NCBI GenBank assembly: GCA_044228695.1
Contig: JBGAUK010000090.1
Location: 1-15,224, forward strand
Direction: 5' to 3'
Source: M0108 sp044228695
GTDB taxonomy: Bacteria > Pseudomonadota > Gammaproteobacteria > Chromatiales > Chromatiaceae
DNA length: 15,224 bases
The notes under the pieces: generated by a model
What the model was told of the DNA's origin: nothing
What the model saw: only the letters and a program-made list of their open reading frames with translations
The model's database searches: none
Shown: one piece after another, positions 1 through 7,113 of the stretch
Position numbering within the stretch: the first letter of the stretch is position 1
Layout of the letters: each line of letters opens with the position of its first letter
Made by a program: the position numbers and the translations under genes

Positions 1-1
1 G

Positions 2-379
2 GTGACCACGGACCTGACCCTGTCCGTTGCGCAAATGATTGAAATCTATGGCGCGCGCTGGAAAATCGAAGCCGGATTCCGCGAGATCAAGCAGGAGATC
101 GGCAGTACCCAGACGCAGACGCGCCACCCCGATGCGGTTACCAACCATCTCAATTTCTGTCTGGCGGCCACCACCATCACCTGGCTGTATGCGGCCAGCT
201 TGGATCAGGCGCCCGCCCGCCGTTATGCGGCCGGGCGGCGCACCGAATATGCCTTCGCCGATGTACGCCGAGCGCTCGCCCATGAACTCGCCGACGTGGG
301 TTTCGGGCTCGATTGCGGGAATCCCAACCAGGGCACCCGAAATCCCCTCATCGCGGTGATCATGGGGCTGGTGGCATGA
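2..379 (+). CDS. IS4-family transposase, C-terminal fragment
   Basis: This is the C-terminal part of a DDE transposase; the reading frame is open at the window edge and the first codon is GTG, so the true start lies outside. The signature of the IS4 family, Y-(2)-R-(3)-E-(6)-K, is present exactly as Y16, R19, E23 and K30 in YGARWKIEAGFREIKQ. The glutamate is the third residue of the catalytic DDE triad. The remaining ~95 residues fit the helical tail of the family, with TRHPDAVTNHL and a final GTRNPLIAVIMGLVA. The two catalytic aspartates are not in the window, so I cannot say whether the gene is intact upstream. Its stop lies 17 bases before a 130-bp repeated sequence, which may include the right end of this element. 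The family call is firm; the specific IS is not identified. Confidence 0.8.
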   Translation: MTTDLTLSVAQMIEIYGARWKIEAGFREIKQEIGSTQTQTRHPDAVTNHLNFCLAATTITWLYAASLDQAPARRYAAGRRTEYAFADVRRALAHELADVGFGLDCGNPNQGTRNPLIAVIMGLVA

Positions 380-396
380 GGAAATCGAGAAACTTC

Positions 397-626
397 AGTT
401 ATTATTTCAACTGCATTAATTGCTATGATTGCACACTAGAAAAACAATTNNNNNNNNNNNNNNNNNNNNNNNNNNNNNNNNNNNNNNNNNNNNNNNNNNN
501 NNNNNNNNNNNNNNNNNNNNNNNNNNNNNNNNNNNNNNNNNNNNNNNTTGTCAAGCCGCTTGCTCTATTCTAGGTTAACGGGATTCACATCATCAACTGC
601 GTTGAGTCAGCCGGGATCGCTCGCTG
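397..626. repeat. 130-bp repeat, copy 1 (interrupted by N gap)
   Basis: Bases 397-449 match 682-734 and bases 548-626 match 733-811, as far as I can see without mismatch. In copy 2 the two halves are continuous; here they are separated by 98 Ns. The flanks of the gap share the two bases TT (left flank ends AATT, right flank begins TTGTC), as expected if two contigs overlapping in the same repeat were joined with a placeholder. The copy begins 17 bases after the transposase stop codon and ends exactly where the IS3-family terminal sequence TGAGGTGGACCCC begins (the TG is shared). Confidence 0.9.
450..547. other. Assembly gap of 98 N
   Basis: The sequence is undetermined here. Because the same flanking sequence occurs uninterrupted at 682-811, the gap may have zero or even negative true length, or it may hide a missing element. 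Nothing can be annotated inside it. Confidence 0.99.
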
Positions 627-681
627 AGGTGGACCCCATCCATTAGACCACGATAATCAAAAAATAAGTTAATCTCTCGGG

Positions 682-811
682 AGTTATTATTTCAACTGCA
701 TTAATTGCTATGATTGCACACTAGAAAAACAATTGTCAAGCCGCTTGCTCTATTCTAGGTTAACGGGATTCACATCATCAACTGCGTTGAGTCAGCCGGG
801 ATCGCTCGCTG
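682..811. repeat. 130-bp repeat, copy 2 (intact)
   Basis: This uninterrupted copy lies between the IS3 right-end block (ending ~681) and unrelated sequence from 812. The repeat has an AT-rich left half and a GC-richer right half with no obvious terminal inverted repeats, so it does not look like a MITE. On the minus strand it contains TTGACA at 734-739 followed by AT-rich sequence, a possible -35 element, but no convincing -10 at 17 bp. Its position after an IS4-type transposase in copy 1 suggests it may be the end region of that element. Confidence 0.85.
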
Positions 812-997
812 CCGCTTTGATCGAGAACGCACACCATCTCAAGGCGTTCAAGAGCGAGTCTCCTGATGGCGGCTTTGGGATACTAAGCCTGGTTTGGGAA
901 AGATGACCATTAGGGTATTTGATAGCGCAGTCGCGCCGGTTTTCCGTTGTTTCATTGGCGACAGGATCATCGCGTATGCGAGGCACACAGCCAACCT
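812..997. other. Unassigned 186-bp segment inside the IS3 right arm
   Basis: No gene is recognised here. Together with repeat copy 2 it separates orfB from its expected right end. A minus-strand frame of 71 codons (792-1007) and a plus-strand frame ending with a stop near 905 are open, but neither resembles a family I know and neither has a clear ribosome binding site. The segment is best described as foreign sequence trapped in a rearranged IS. Confidence 0.4.
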
Positions 998-1828
998 TTA
1001 TGGCCAACTCGGGGGCGATGAGGCATGATGAATCTCGGCCGGTGTCGCACCGTCAAGCGCACTATGGGGACGCTCCTCATTATAAAATCGGAAGTAGGCC
1101 TCCAACCCGCGCTGCAATTCCAATGGGCTCCGATAATCGTGTAGATAAATGTCTTCATATTTGACGCTGCGCCAGAGCCGTTCAATAAAGACGTTATCGA
1201 GGGCCCGGCCGCGACCGTCCATGCTGATCAGAATCTGGCGCTGACGCAGTTCGCGTGTGAATTCCGGACTGGTAAACTGGCTCCCTTGGTCGGTGTTAAA
1301 TATCACCGGTTCCGCACACGTCAGCGCCTGCTGCAACGCGCTGATACAGAACAGCGGATCCAGGGTGTTGGAGAGTTCCCAGGCGAGCACGTAGCGGCTA
1401 TACCAGTCGATAACGGCCACTAAGTACATGAATCCTGAAGGCATCGGGACGTAAGTGATGTCCGTGGACCATACCAGGTTTGCGTATTCCAACCGCATCC
1501 CACGCAGGAGGTATGGATACGTTAAGTGCTGAGGATGGGGCTTACTCGTATGCGGACCGGGGACGCTCCCGTGGATGCCCATGAAGCGCATCAAGCGCTG
1601 GATGCGTTTGCGATTGACGGCGTAGCCTTGGCGATTTAACCACGCCGTCATTTGTCGGGAACCAAAGAAAGGCGTCTTCATATACTGCTCGTCGATCCGT
1701 CGCAGATACGCCAGATTCTCTGCCGTTTCCTCGGCGTCTTGCCCTTGATGATAATAACTGGAGCGCACGACATCCAACAGCTCGCATTGCCGGCGAATAC
1801 TCAAGTCACCATGGTCAGGTTCGATCAA
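998..1828 (-). CDS. IS3-family transposase OrfB (DDE integrase core)
   Basis: This 276-residue protein carries the rve integrase fold. Its N-terminal half has the helix-turn-helix-like region LSIRRQCELLDVVRSSYYH typical of IS3 OrfB. The catalytic triad is visible as WSTDITYV, FNTDQGSQF and the downstream FIERLWRSVKYEDIYL, i.e. D, D and E with the K/R seven residues later. The C-terminus has the family hallmark FYNEERPHSALDGATPAEI. The first usable start is TTG at 1828, preceded by AAGGAT, which overlaps the orfA stop, so coupled translation is possible. Relative to orfA the frame is +1 (equal to -2), not the -1 usual for IS3 programmed frameshifting, although an A7 run (1861-1867) is present. 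All catalytic residues are present, so the protein itself looks intact. Confidence 0.92.
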   Translation of the reverse strand: MIEPDHGDLSIRRQCELLDVVRSSYYHQGQDAEETAENLAYLRRIDEQYMKTPFFGSRQMTAWLNRQGYAVNRKRIQRLMRFMGIHGSVPGPHTSKPHPQHLTYPYLLRGMRLEYANLVWSTDITYVPMPSGFMYLVAVIDWYSRYVLAWELSNTLDPLFCISALQQALTCAEPVIFNTDQGSQFTSPEFTRELRQRQILISMDGRGRALDNVFIERLWRSVKYEDIYLHDYRSPLELQRGLEAYFRFYNEERPHSALDGATPAEIHHASSPPSWP

Positions 1829-1835
1829 CGGGCGC

Positions 1836-2135
1836 TTATCCTTGGCACAGTTCAGTCGACTTTTTTTGCAACCAGTCGAGCTCCATCTTCAAGCGACCAA
1901 TTTCTTCATAGAGGGGCGCGGTGAGTTCGTTTGGGCTCGGGGTTTTGCGATGCGCCTGACCACGCTGGAAGACCTCACCCAGGCCCTCCAGGGCCTGCTT
2001 CTTCCACTGCGAAATCTGGACCGGATGAACCTGATAGTGACTGGCTAACTCGCTGGCCGTCTTTAAACCACGGATCGCATCGACCGCAACTTTGACCTTG
2101 AACTCTGGGCTGTGAATCTGGCGTTGTTTCGGCAT
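1836..2135 (-). CDS. IS3-family OrfA (DNA-binding helix-turn-helix)
   Basis: This 99-residue protein is the DNA-binding part of the IS3 transposase. It opens with MPKQRQIHSPEFKVKVAVDA, then has a helix-turn-helix (ELASHYQVHPVQISQWKKQ, ~30-48) and a coiled/leucine-rich tail (ELDWLQKKS, ~85-93), in the order expected for OrfA. The start is supported by GAGGAG eight bases upstream of ATG. It ends in TELCQG-TAA just after an A7 run. If the run were eight A long, the frame would end a few codons earlier and orfB would lie in the standard -1 frame. That one-base difference could be natural, inactivating, or a homopolymer error. Confidence 0.9.
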   Translation of the reverse strand: MPKQRQIHSPEFKVKVAVDAIRGLKTASELASHYQVHPVQISQWKKQALEGLGEVFQRGQAHRKTPSPNELTAPLYEEIGRLKMELDWLQKKSTELCQG

Positions 2136-2213
2136 CTCATGCTCTCCTCTTGGTGTCAGACAATGCCCGAAATATTAACTTACGCTATGGTCCAGTTTGG
2201 GGGGTCCACTTCA

Positions 2214-2676
2214 TAGGTCCTGGTTGCGTTCGCCTGGTTGGCCTTCTGCGGGGTCTTGGGATCAATAGGAGCGACCAGGCGAGCATCTGGGAGAGTTTCC
2301 AGATGATAATGATTGTGCTGTCTGCTAATAGCTTACAGAATGTATGCTAAAGGTGGTCTGAGGAATACCGAAGCCTCTTAGAATCTGGGCAAGCGAGATC
2401 AGGTAGGTGTAGTAGCCGGGTGCGGTTGCCTTAGGTGTGATACATTAGTATGATACAAACCCAACTTCATCAACCCTAACTGGCTGATTTTATGGGGGCA
2501 AAAATTTTGGAGGGGTATCCCATCACCCGCTCCAGTTCCCCCCGTCCTCTTGCTCTCGCCAGCTTATATTCATCAGCATCGGCACCTTGCCGATCAGACC
2601 TCGGGGTCACATCCCCGCGGGGTTGTGAAACCTAAAAATTCCATAACAGGCGCCAGCCACCCACTCGGCCCTAGCC
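2214..2676. other. Intergenic region between IS3 element and asmA-like gene
   Basis: I see no gene of recognisable family in these 463 bases. A minus-strand frame of about 37 codons close to the IS end (around 2215-2330) is open but has no start and no family resemblance. The middle part is AT-richer than its surroundings and holds a promoter-like pair (2426-2454). Near 2600 a short GC inverted stretch (CATCCCCGCGGGG) occurs. The region may contain the 5' leader of the asmA transcript. Confidence 0.5.
2426..2454 (+). promoter_or_regulatory. Possible sigma-70 promoter upstream of asmA-like gene
   Basis: TTGCCT at 2426-2431 and TATGAT at 2449-2454 are separated by exactly 17 bases, and the -10 is preceded by TAG. 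The next gene on this strand starts ~220 bases downstream, so the leader would be long. The match is by eye only. Confidence 0.35.
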
Positions 2677-4992
2677 ATGAAACGACTCCTGAAAATCCTG
2701 CTGACGCTGCTGGCGATCCCGGTAGTCCTGATCGCCGCAGTACACTTTTTCGTCGATCCCAATGATTACAAAAGCGAAATCATCGCCTGGGTCGGGAAGG
2801 CCACCGGCCGGCAACTGACCTTGGGGGGTGATCTGGGGCTGTCGGTTTTTCCCTGGATCGGGGTGGAGGTCCGGGAGGCGAGCCTGTCCCAGCCCCAGGG
2901 TTTCGGGGACGAGCCCTTCGCCCGCATCCACGAGGTACAGGCCCGGCTGAAATTCTTGACCCTCTTGCAGGGGCGCTTGGAGGTGGGGGAGGTGCTGGGC
3001 ACCGGCGTGACCCTTAATTTGATCCGCGCCCCGGATGGCCGCGCCAACTGGGAGGACCTGGCCGGTGGCGAGCCAGCGTCTCCGGCCTCCCTGGCCGTGA
3101 CGCCTCGGGCCCCGAGCCTGGCGGCCGCGACCGCCGCGCCGCCGCTCCCGGACGGCACCGGTGAGGGCATCGCCCTCGCCGGTGTGCAACTGAACTGGGA
3201 CGATCAGGAAACTGGGTCCCTCCTCGTCTTGAAGGATCTCAGCCTGGCGATTCCCCAACTCGACCTGGCGGCGCCGCTGGCGCTGACTCTTGCTGGCAAG
3301 CTGGCGGGGCAGGGGAGGGATGGCGATGCCCATCTGGTCCTGGAGGCCAGCGTCAAACTGCCCGCGGATGGTCGTACCCTGGCGGCGACCCCCTTCACCC
3401 TGCGGTTGGAGGGCCTGGCCCTGACGGATGGCGCCCTGCTGAATGGCAACCTGTCGGGGACGGTAGGCGGCGATCTGCATGCCCGGGTCTATTCCTTTCC
3501 CGGCCTCACGTTACGGCTGGATCTGAGCGGCGGAGTCTTCCAGGCCAAGCCACTGCAAATTAACGGCATGGCGGATCTGGATCTCGATAACGAGGCCCAA
3601 ACCCTGGCCCTGCGCGGCCTGGTCCTGGAGAGCGGCAAACTCCGGCTGACCGGCGATGCCGCCGCTACCCAACTCCATGCAGGTCCCCGCTACCAGGGCC
3701 GCTTGGTCCTGGATGCTTTCGATCCCCGCGCCTGGCTGGCGGAGCAGGGCCTGAAGCCGCCGGCCATGACCGATCCCGCCGCCTTTACCCTGATCGCCCT
3801 GCGCTCCGACTGGCAGTGGGCGGCGGACCGGTTTGATCTCAAGGGGCTGGATATGACCCTGGACAAGAGCCGGGTCGGCGGTACCTGGTCCTGGTTGCCG
3901 GGACCGGCCGCGCGCCAGGAGTTTGACTTGCGGATGGATCGGCTGGATCTCGATGCCTATCTACCGCCGGCGCCAGCCTCGACCGTCCCGGTCGCCACCT
4001 CCGGCGCCCCGCTGGCCCCCGGTCCCGACCGCGCACCCTGGTTGTTGAGGCTGCTGATCGCCGAGGCGCTCGCCGCCCCCGCTCTCGTGCCCGGGCCGGC
4101 CCTCAATCTGGACTTGGCCGCCGCCCTCCGTACCCTAAACCTGCAAGGCCGACTCCGTATCAATCAGTTGCGCTTCCGGAGCCTGACCTTCGGTGATTTC
4201 GATGGCCGTTTCACCAGTCAAGACGGCCAGTTCCGCCTGGAGGAGCAGGTCGGGCGTTTCTATGCCGGCAAGCTGCGGGGTCAGGTCAAGATCGACGCCA
4301 CCCAGGCCCAGCCGCTGCTGACCCTCAACCAGCAGGCGGAGGCGGTAAATGTCGGGGACTTGCTGCGCGACCTGAAAGGCGAGGGACGGCTGACCGGCAC
4401 GGGGAATATCGCCGTCGATCTGAGCAGCCGGGGCTGGTCCCAGGAGGAGTTCATCCAGAGCATGTCCGGCCAGGCCAGCCTGAAGGTCGCCAAGGGCCAG
4501 CTGCGGGGCTTTGATCTGGAGCGGGCTATCCAGCGCGCCGAGGCGAGTATTCGGGGCGCGGCTGGCCCGTCCAAGGCGGACGGGCCGGAACAAACCGAGT
4601 TTAACGACCTGCGGGCCACGGCTAGGATCGAGCGGGGGATCATCGGCACCCAGGATCTCCAGGCCAACTCCGGCTATTTCCAGGCCAAGGGCCAGGGTCG
4701 CATTGACCTGCCCCAGGAGGAACTGGATTTTGATATCGAGGCCCGGGTGGTCAACGCCCCGGCGGATCGTGCCATCAAGGAGCTCGAGGGCATTCCCATC
4801 CCCATTCACGTCAGTGGCAGTCTCCAGTTTCCGGAGTGGCGTCTCGACCCAGCGCCCGTGGTCAAGGAGGTGGCGCGGCGGCGCCTGGAACAGGAGCTGG
4901 ATCGCGGCGAGGGTAACCGTCTGCAGCAATTGGAGGAACGCACCGGTATCCGGGGCCTGGAAAAGGGCTTGAAGTCCTTGCTGGGACGCTGA
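2677..4992 (+). CDS. AsmA family envelope protein
   Basis: The 771-residue protein starts with a short basic stretch (MKRLLK) and one hydrophobic segment (about 5-25), which anchors it in the inner membrane with the rest in the periplasm. The N-terminal AsmA region is recognisable by FVDPNDYKSEIIAWVGKATG followed by GRQLTLGGDLGLSVFPWIGV (about 26-65) and by the conserved ANWEDL near residue 125. The C-terminal part (about 520-730) has AsmA repeats such as FYAGKLRGQVKID, the G-x-L-x-G-x-G stretch and FDIEARVVNAP. The middle has Pro/Ala-rich linkers (about 130-165 and 430-450). AsmA-type proteins belong to the bridge-like lipid transport superfamily and affect outer-membrane assembly and lipid balance; the exact role of this paralogue is unknown. 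The ATG has no strong Shine-Dalgarno. mutY follows 43 bases later in the same direction, as in other gammaproteobacteria. Confidence 0.9.
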   Translation: MKRLLKILLTLLAIPVVLIAAVHFFVDPNDYKSEIIAWVGKATGRQLTLGGDLGLSVFPWIGVEVREASLSQPQGFGDEPFARIHEVQARLKFLTLLQGRLEVGEVLGTGVTLNLIRAPDGRANWEDLAGGEPASPASLAVTPRAPSLAAATAAPPLPDGTGEGIALAGVQLNWDDQETGSLLVLKDLSLAIPQLDLAAPLALTLAGKLAGQGRDGDAHLVLEASVKLPADGRTLAATPFTLRLEGLALTDGALLNGNLSGTVGGDLHARVYSFPGLTLRLDLSGGVFQAKPLQINGMADLDLDNEAQTLALRGLVLESGKLRLTGDAAATQLHAGPRYQGRLVLDAFDPRAWLAEQGLKPPAMTDPAAFTLIALRSDWQWAADRFDLKGLDMTLDKSRVGGTWSWLPGPAARQEFDLRMDRLDLDAYLPPAPASTVPVATSGAPLAPGPDRAPWLLRLLIAEALAAPALVPGPALNLDLAAALRTLNLQGRLRINQLRFRSLTFGDFDGRFTSQDGQFRLEEQVGRFYAGKLRGQVKIDATQAQPLLTLNQQAEAVNVGDLLRDLKGEGRLTGTGNIAVDLSSRGWSQEEFIQSMSGQASLKVAKGQLRGFDLERAIQRAEASIRGAAGPSKADGPEQTEFNDLRATARIERGIIGTQDLQANSGYFQAKGQGRIDLPQEELDFDIEARVVNAPADRAIKELEGIPIPIHVSGSLQFPEWRLDPAPVVKEVARRRLEQELDRGEGNRLQQLEERTGIRGLEKGLKSLLGR

Positions 4993-5035
4993 GCAGGGCC
5001 TGTGCCTAGGGCCTGTACCTTCGTGACGGTCAGCT

Positions 5036-6190
5036 ATGGCATCACCATCCCCGAGGTCGGTTGCGGCGACAAGGATGGTTGAGGGCCCCGTCCAGGGATT
5101 AGTCGATACCCTGGACGCACCCCGCGACTTCGCTCATCGTGTCCTCGCCTGGTTCGACCGCCATGGCCGCAAGGATCTGCCCTGGCAGCGCGACCCCAGC
5201 CCCTACCGGGTCTGGGTCTCCGAGATCATGCTCCAGCAGACCCAGGTCGCGACGGTCATCCCCTATTTCGAGCGCTTCATGAGCCGCTTCCCCCGTCTGG
5301 CGGATCTGGCGGCGGCCGAGGTGGACGAGGTGCTCGGCTATTGGTCGGGCCTTGGCTACTATGCCCGGGCTCGCAATCTTCATGGCGCCGCGCGCCTGCT
5401 CCGGGATCGCTATGGTGGCGACTTTCCCCCGACCCTGGAGGCGGTCCAGGCCCTCCCCGGGATTGGCCGTTCCACCGCCGGGGCCATCCTGTCCCTGGCC
5501 CGCGGTCAGCGTCATACCATCCTCGACGGCAACGTCAAACGAGTCCTGGCCCGGTACCGGGCCATTCCCGGCTGGCCGGGTCAGGGCCCGGTGCTCGCCC
5601 AGCTCTGGGGGCTGGCGGAGGAACTCACCCCCGGCGAGCGCCCCGGTGATTACAACCAGGCCATGATGGATTTGGGGGCCACGGTCTGCACCCGCGCCAA
5701 CCCCGCCTGCGCGCGCTGCCCGCTGGTGGCGGATTGCCGGGCCCATGCCACGGGCCAGGCCACGGCCTATCCCCAGCCCAAGCCCCGCCAGGTCCTGCCC
5801 AGCCGTGCGGCCTGGTTCCTGATCCTGCACAACCCCCAGGGCGAGGTGCTGCTGGAGCGGCGTCCCCCGACAGGTATTTGGGGTGGGCTCTGGAGCCTGC
5901 CCGAGTGCCAGGTCACCGAGAATCCCCTAGATTGGTGCCGTGCCCATCTGGGTGTCGAGGCGCAACTGGTTGAAAAACTCCCCGTCCGCCGTCATACCTT
6001 CTCGCACTTCAAGCTCGAGATTCAGCCGCTGCGGCTGCAATTGGCAACATGGCCCGCTCGGGTGGCCGAGACGGATGGTCTGATCTGGCATCCCCCGGGT
6101 GCGGCCCTCGCCGTCGGCCTGCCAACCCCGGTGGCCTGCTTGCTGCGGGAAATCAGCAGTGCTTGGCAGGTTTCGGAAGGGATGTCGTAG
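5036..6190 (+). CDS. mutY: Adenine DNA glycosylase MutY
   Basis: MutY removes adenine mispaired with 8-oxoguanine, preventing G:C to T:A mutations. All key parts are visible in 384 residues: catalytic Glu63 in WVSEIMLQQTQVATVIPYFE, the helix-hairpin-helix LPGIGRSTAGAI (140-151), catalytic Asp164 in ILDGNVKRVLAR, and the [4Fe-4S] ligands C218-X6-C225-X2-C228-X5-C234. The C-terminal half (about 250-370) is the Nudix-like 8-oxoG recognition domain, with ERRPPTGIWGGLWSLPE and HTFSHFKLEI. Compared with the E. coli protein there are about 25 extra N-terminal residues before DFAHRVLAWFDRHGRKDLPW. No start has a clear ribosome binding site, and Met14 (5075) is a possible alternative, so the N-terminus is uncertain. 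It sits between the asmA-like gene and yggX, a conserved arrangement. Confidence 0.97.
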   Translation: MASPSPRSVAATRMVEGPVQGLVDTLDAPRDFAHRVLAWFDRHGRKDLPWQRDPSPYRVWVSEIMLQQTQVATVIPYFERFMSRFPRLADLAAAEVDEVLGYWSGLGYYARARNLHGAARLLRDRYGGDFPPTLEAVQALPGIGRSTAGAILSLARGQRHTILDGNVKRVLARYRAIPGWPGQGPVLAQLWGLAEELTPGERPGDYNQAMMDLGATVCTRANPACARCPLVADCRAHATGQATAYPQPKPRQVLPSRAAWFLILHNPQGEVLLERRPPTGIWGGLWSLPECQVTENPLDWCRAHLGVEAQLVEKLPVRRHTFSHFKLEIQPLRLQLATWPARVAETDGLIWHPPGAALAVGLPTPVACLLREISSAWQVSEGMS

Positions 6191-6260
6191 GGCTGGCTAT
6201 CGGCGCTCTCGGTATGAAGATCAAAATATTCAAACCCTTATTCACGGAGGCTCATTCTTC

Positions 6261-6533
6261 ATGACTCGAATGGTAAATTGCGTCAAGCTCGGCCGCGAGG
6301 CTGAAGGCCTGGACCGTCCCCCCTATCCCGGCGAACTCGGCAAGCGGGTCTTCGAGAATGTCTCCCGGCAAGCCTGGCAAGACTGGCTCCGCCACCAGAC
6401 CATGCTCATCAACGAAAACCGCCTGAGCCCCATGGACCCCAAGTCCCGAAAATACCTGGAAGAACAGATGGAAAGCTTCTTCTTCGGCGCCGGTGCCGCC
6501 CCGCCGCCGGATTACCGCCCACCCCAGGCTTGA
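6261..6533 (+). CDS. yggX: YggX, Fe(II)-trafficking / oxidative damage protection protein
   Basis: The 90-residue protein matches YggX along its whole length (E. coli has 91 residues). Visible hallmarks are VNCVKLGREAEGLDRPPYPG with the conserved Cys7, then GELGKRVF, SRQAWQDWLRHQTMLINENRL and the Arg/Lys-rich helix before MESFFF. YggX is cytoplasmic and supports Fe-S cluster integrity and resistance to superoxide; the mechanism by which it handles iron is still debated. ATG at 6261 is chosen because CGGAGG lies ten bases upstream and the resulting length fits the family; the frame is open further upstream but without support. It follows mutY by 70 bases. Its stop codon TGA overlaps the -35 hexamer of the tRNA-Phe promoter. 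Confidence 0.97.
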   Translation: MTRMVNCVKLGREAEGLDRPPYPGELGKRVFENVSRQAWQDWLRHQTMLINENRLSPMDPKSRKYLEEQMESFFFGAGAAPPPDYRPPQA

Positions 6534-6558
6534 CGAAAACCCAGGGGTCCGGTCTAAT
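6530..6558 (+). promoter_or_regulatory. Promoter of tRNA-Phe
   Basis: TTGACG (6530-6535) and TCTAAT (6553-6558) are 17 bases apart. The predicted start is at about 6565, ten bases before the mature tRNA, and the bases after the -10 are GC-rich (GCCCC), as expected of stringently controlled stable-RNA promoters. The -35 contains the yggX stop codon. Confidence 0.7.
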
Positions 6559-6574
6559 ATGCCCCTTCGCGCAA

Positions 6575-6650
<76 letters not shown>

Positions 6651-6668
6651 AAATTCAAGGAGTTAGAG

Positions 6669-6700
6669 AAGGCGTCAAGTGTGTAGCTTGGCGCCTTTTC
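6669..6700 (+). terminator. Rho-independent terminator after tRNA-Phe
   Basis: The arms AAGGCGTCAAG (6669-6679) and CTTGGCGCCTT (6687-6697) form an 11-bp stem with a single G-U pair and a 7-base loop, and the right arm runs into TTTT. It lies 18 bases after the tRNA CCA and separates the tRNA unit from the region beyond. Confidence 0.9.
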
Positions 6701-7113
6701 GCGTTCTGGGTGTCCCTGAGTGTGTTGCCAGTGTGTAGGCGCAACCGGGCCACATGCACAGGTGTTACTGCGCTCTTGCTTACCCCGCTTTTTTTGCCGA
6801 TCAGGACGGAAGTCCCCAAGCCAGAACATCACGGCAGGTAGTCATGGAAGCCGGCTAGGTGTTCGTCGTCATCCGCGATGACGCGTAACTTGCCCTTGGC
6901 GCTCCCCGGCAGACGGGGCGGGGGTTGCTTGGCGCGGGCCTCGTCAGGCGCCTTCTCGTCATCACCCTGGCCGGTGAAGCCTTCAGGCGGGTTAGGGACA
7001 GGGGACAGGGTTTTGCCTTTCATGACGGAAGCATAATCGGTCAGGACGCCCGCCCACAAAATGACCGCTCAGGGCCGGTGCATTGGGGGGGGCAGGTCTA
7101 TATTCGCGCCGTG
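6701..7113. other. Region between tRNA terminator and CRISPR array
   Basis: Apart from the small minus-strand ORF at 6829-7023, I see no gene of known family. A T-rich run (TTTTTTT near 6790-6796) preceded by GCTTACCCCGC shows no clear hairpin. In particular, no cas1, cas2 or cas4 lies on this side of the array. Confidence 0.6.
6829..7023 (-). CDS. Small ORF with antitoxin-like (DUF2281-like) C-terminus
   Basis: The 64-residue frame ends in RLPGSAKGKLRVIADDDEHL and then AGFHDYLP. This resembles the C-terminal tail of DUF2281/Phd-VapB-type antitoxins, where a G-S-A-K-G segment is followed by an acidic D-D-x-x-x-L-x-x-F-x-x-Y stretch that wraps a toxin. The usual N-terminal dimerisation and DNA-binding part is not evident; instead there is a Pro/Asp-rich segment (PNPPEGFTGQGDDEKAPDEA). 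I take Met at 7023, but an in-frame ATG at 7059 also exists and neither has a good ribosome binding site. No PIN-domain or other toxin follows downstream, where the tRNA terminator lies. It may be a truncated remnant or an orphan antitoxin. The resemblance is by recall and could be coincidental. Confidence 0.4.
   Translation of the reverse strand: MKGKTLSPVPNPPEGFTGQGDDEKAPDEARAKQPPPRLPGSAKGKLRVIADDDEHLAGFHDYLP

Larger units (their letters stand above)
625..2213 (-). mobile_element. IS3-family insertion sequence with expanded right end
   Basis: The element carries orfA and orfB on the minus strand. Its left end, read inward from 2213, starts TGAAGTGGACCCCCC; its right end, read inward from 625, starts TGAGGTGGACCCC. 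Similarity continues inward, with a shared GACCA at ~22-26 bases and a shared TAAGTTAAT followed by TCGGG at ~45 bases. These are imperfect terminal inverted repeats of the IS3 type. The span is about 1589 bp, longer than the usual 1.2-1.5 kb, because ~315 bases lie between the orfB stop (998) and the right-end block (625-681); 682-811 of this is a copy of sequence outside the element. I see no clear target-site duplication: the bases outside the two tips do not match. The element is therefore probably a rearranged or misassembled copy. Confidence 0.75.

Noticed and set aside
2671..3480. Minus-strand frame of 269 codons opposite the asmA-like gene
   Set aside because: Its Gln/Gly/Arg-rich composition is that of an antisense shadow; the plus-strand protein has a membrane anchor and AsmA motifs.
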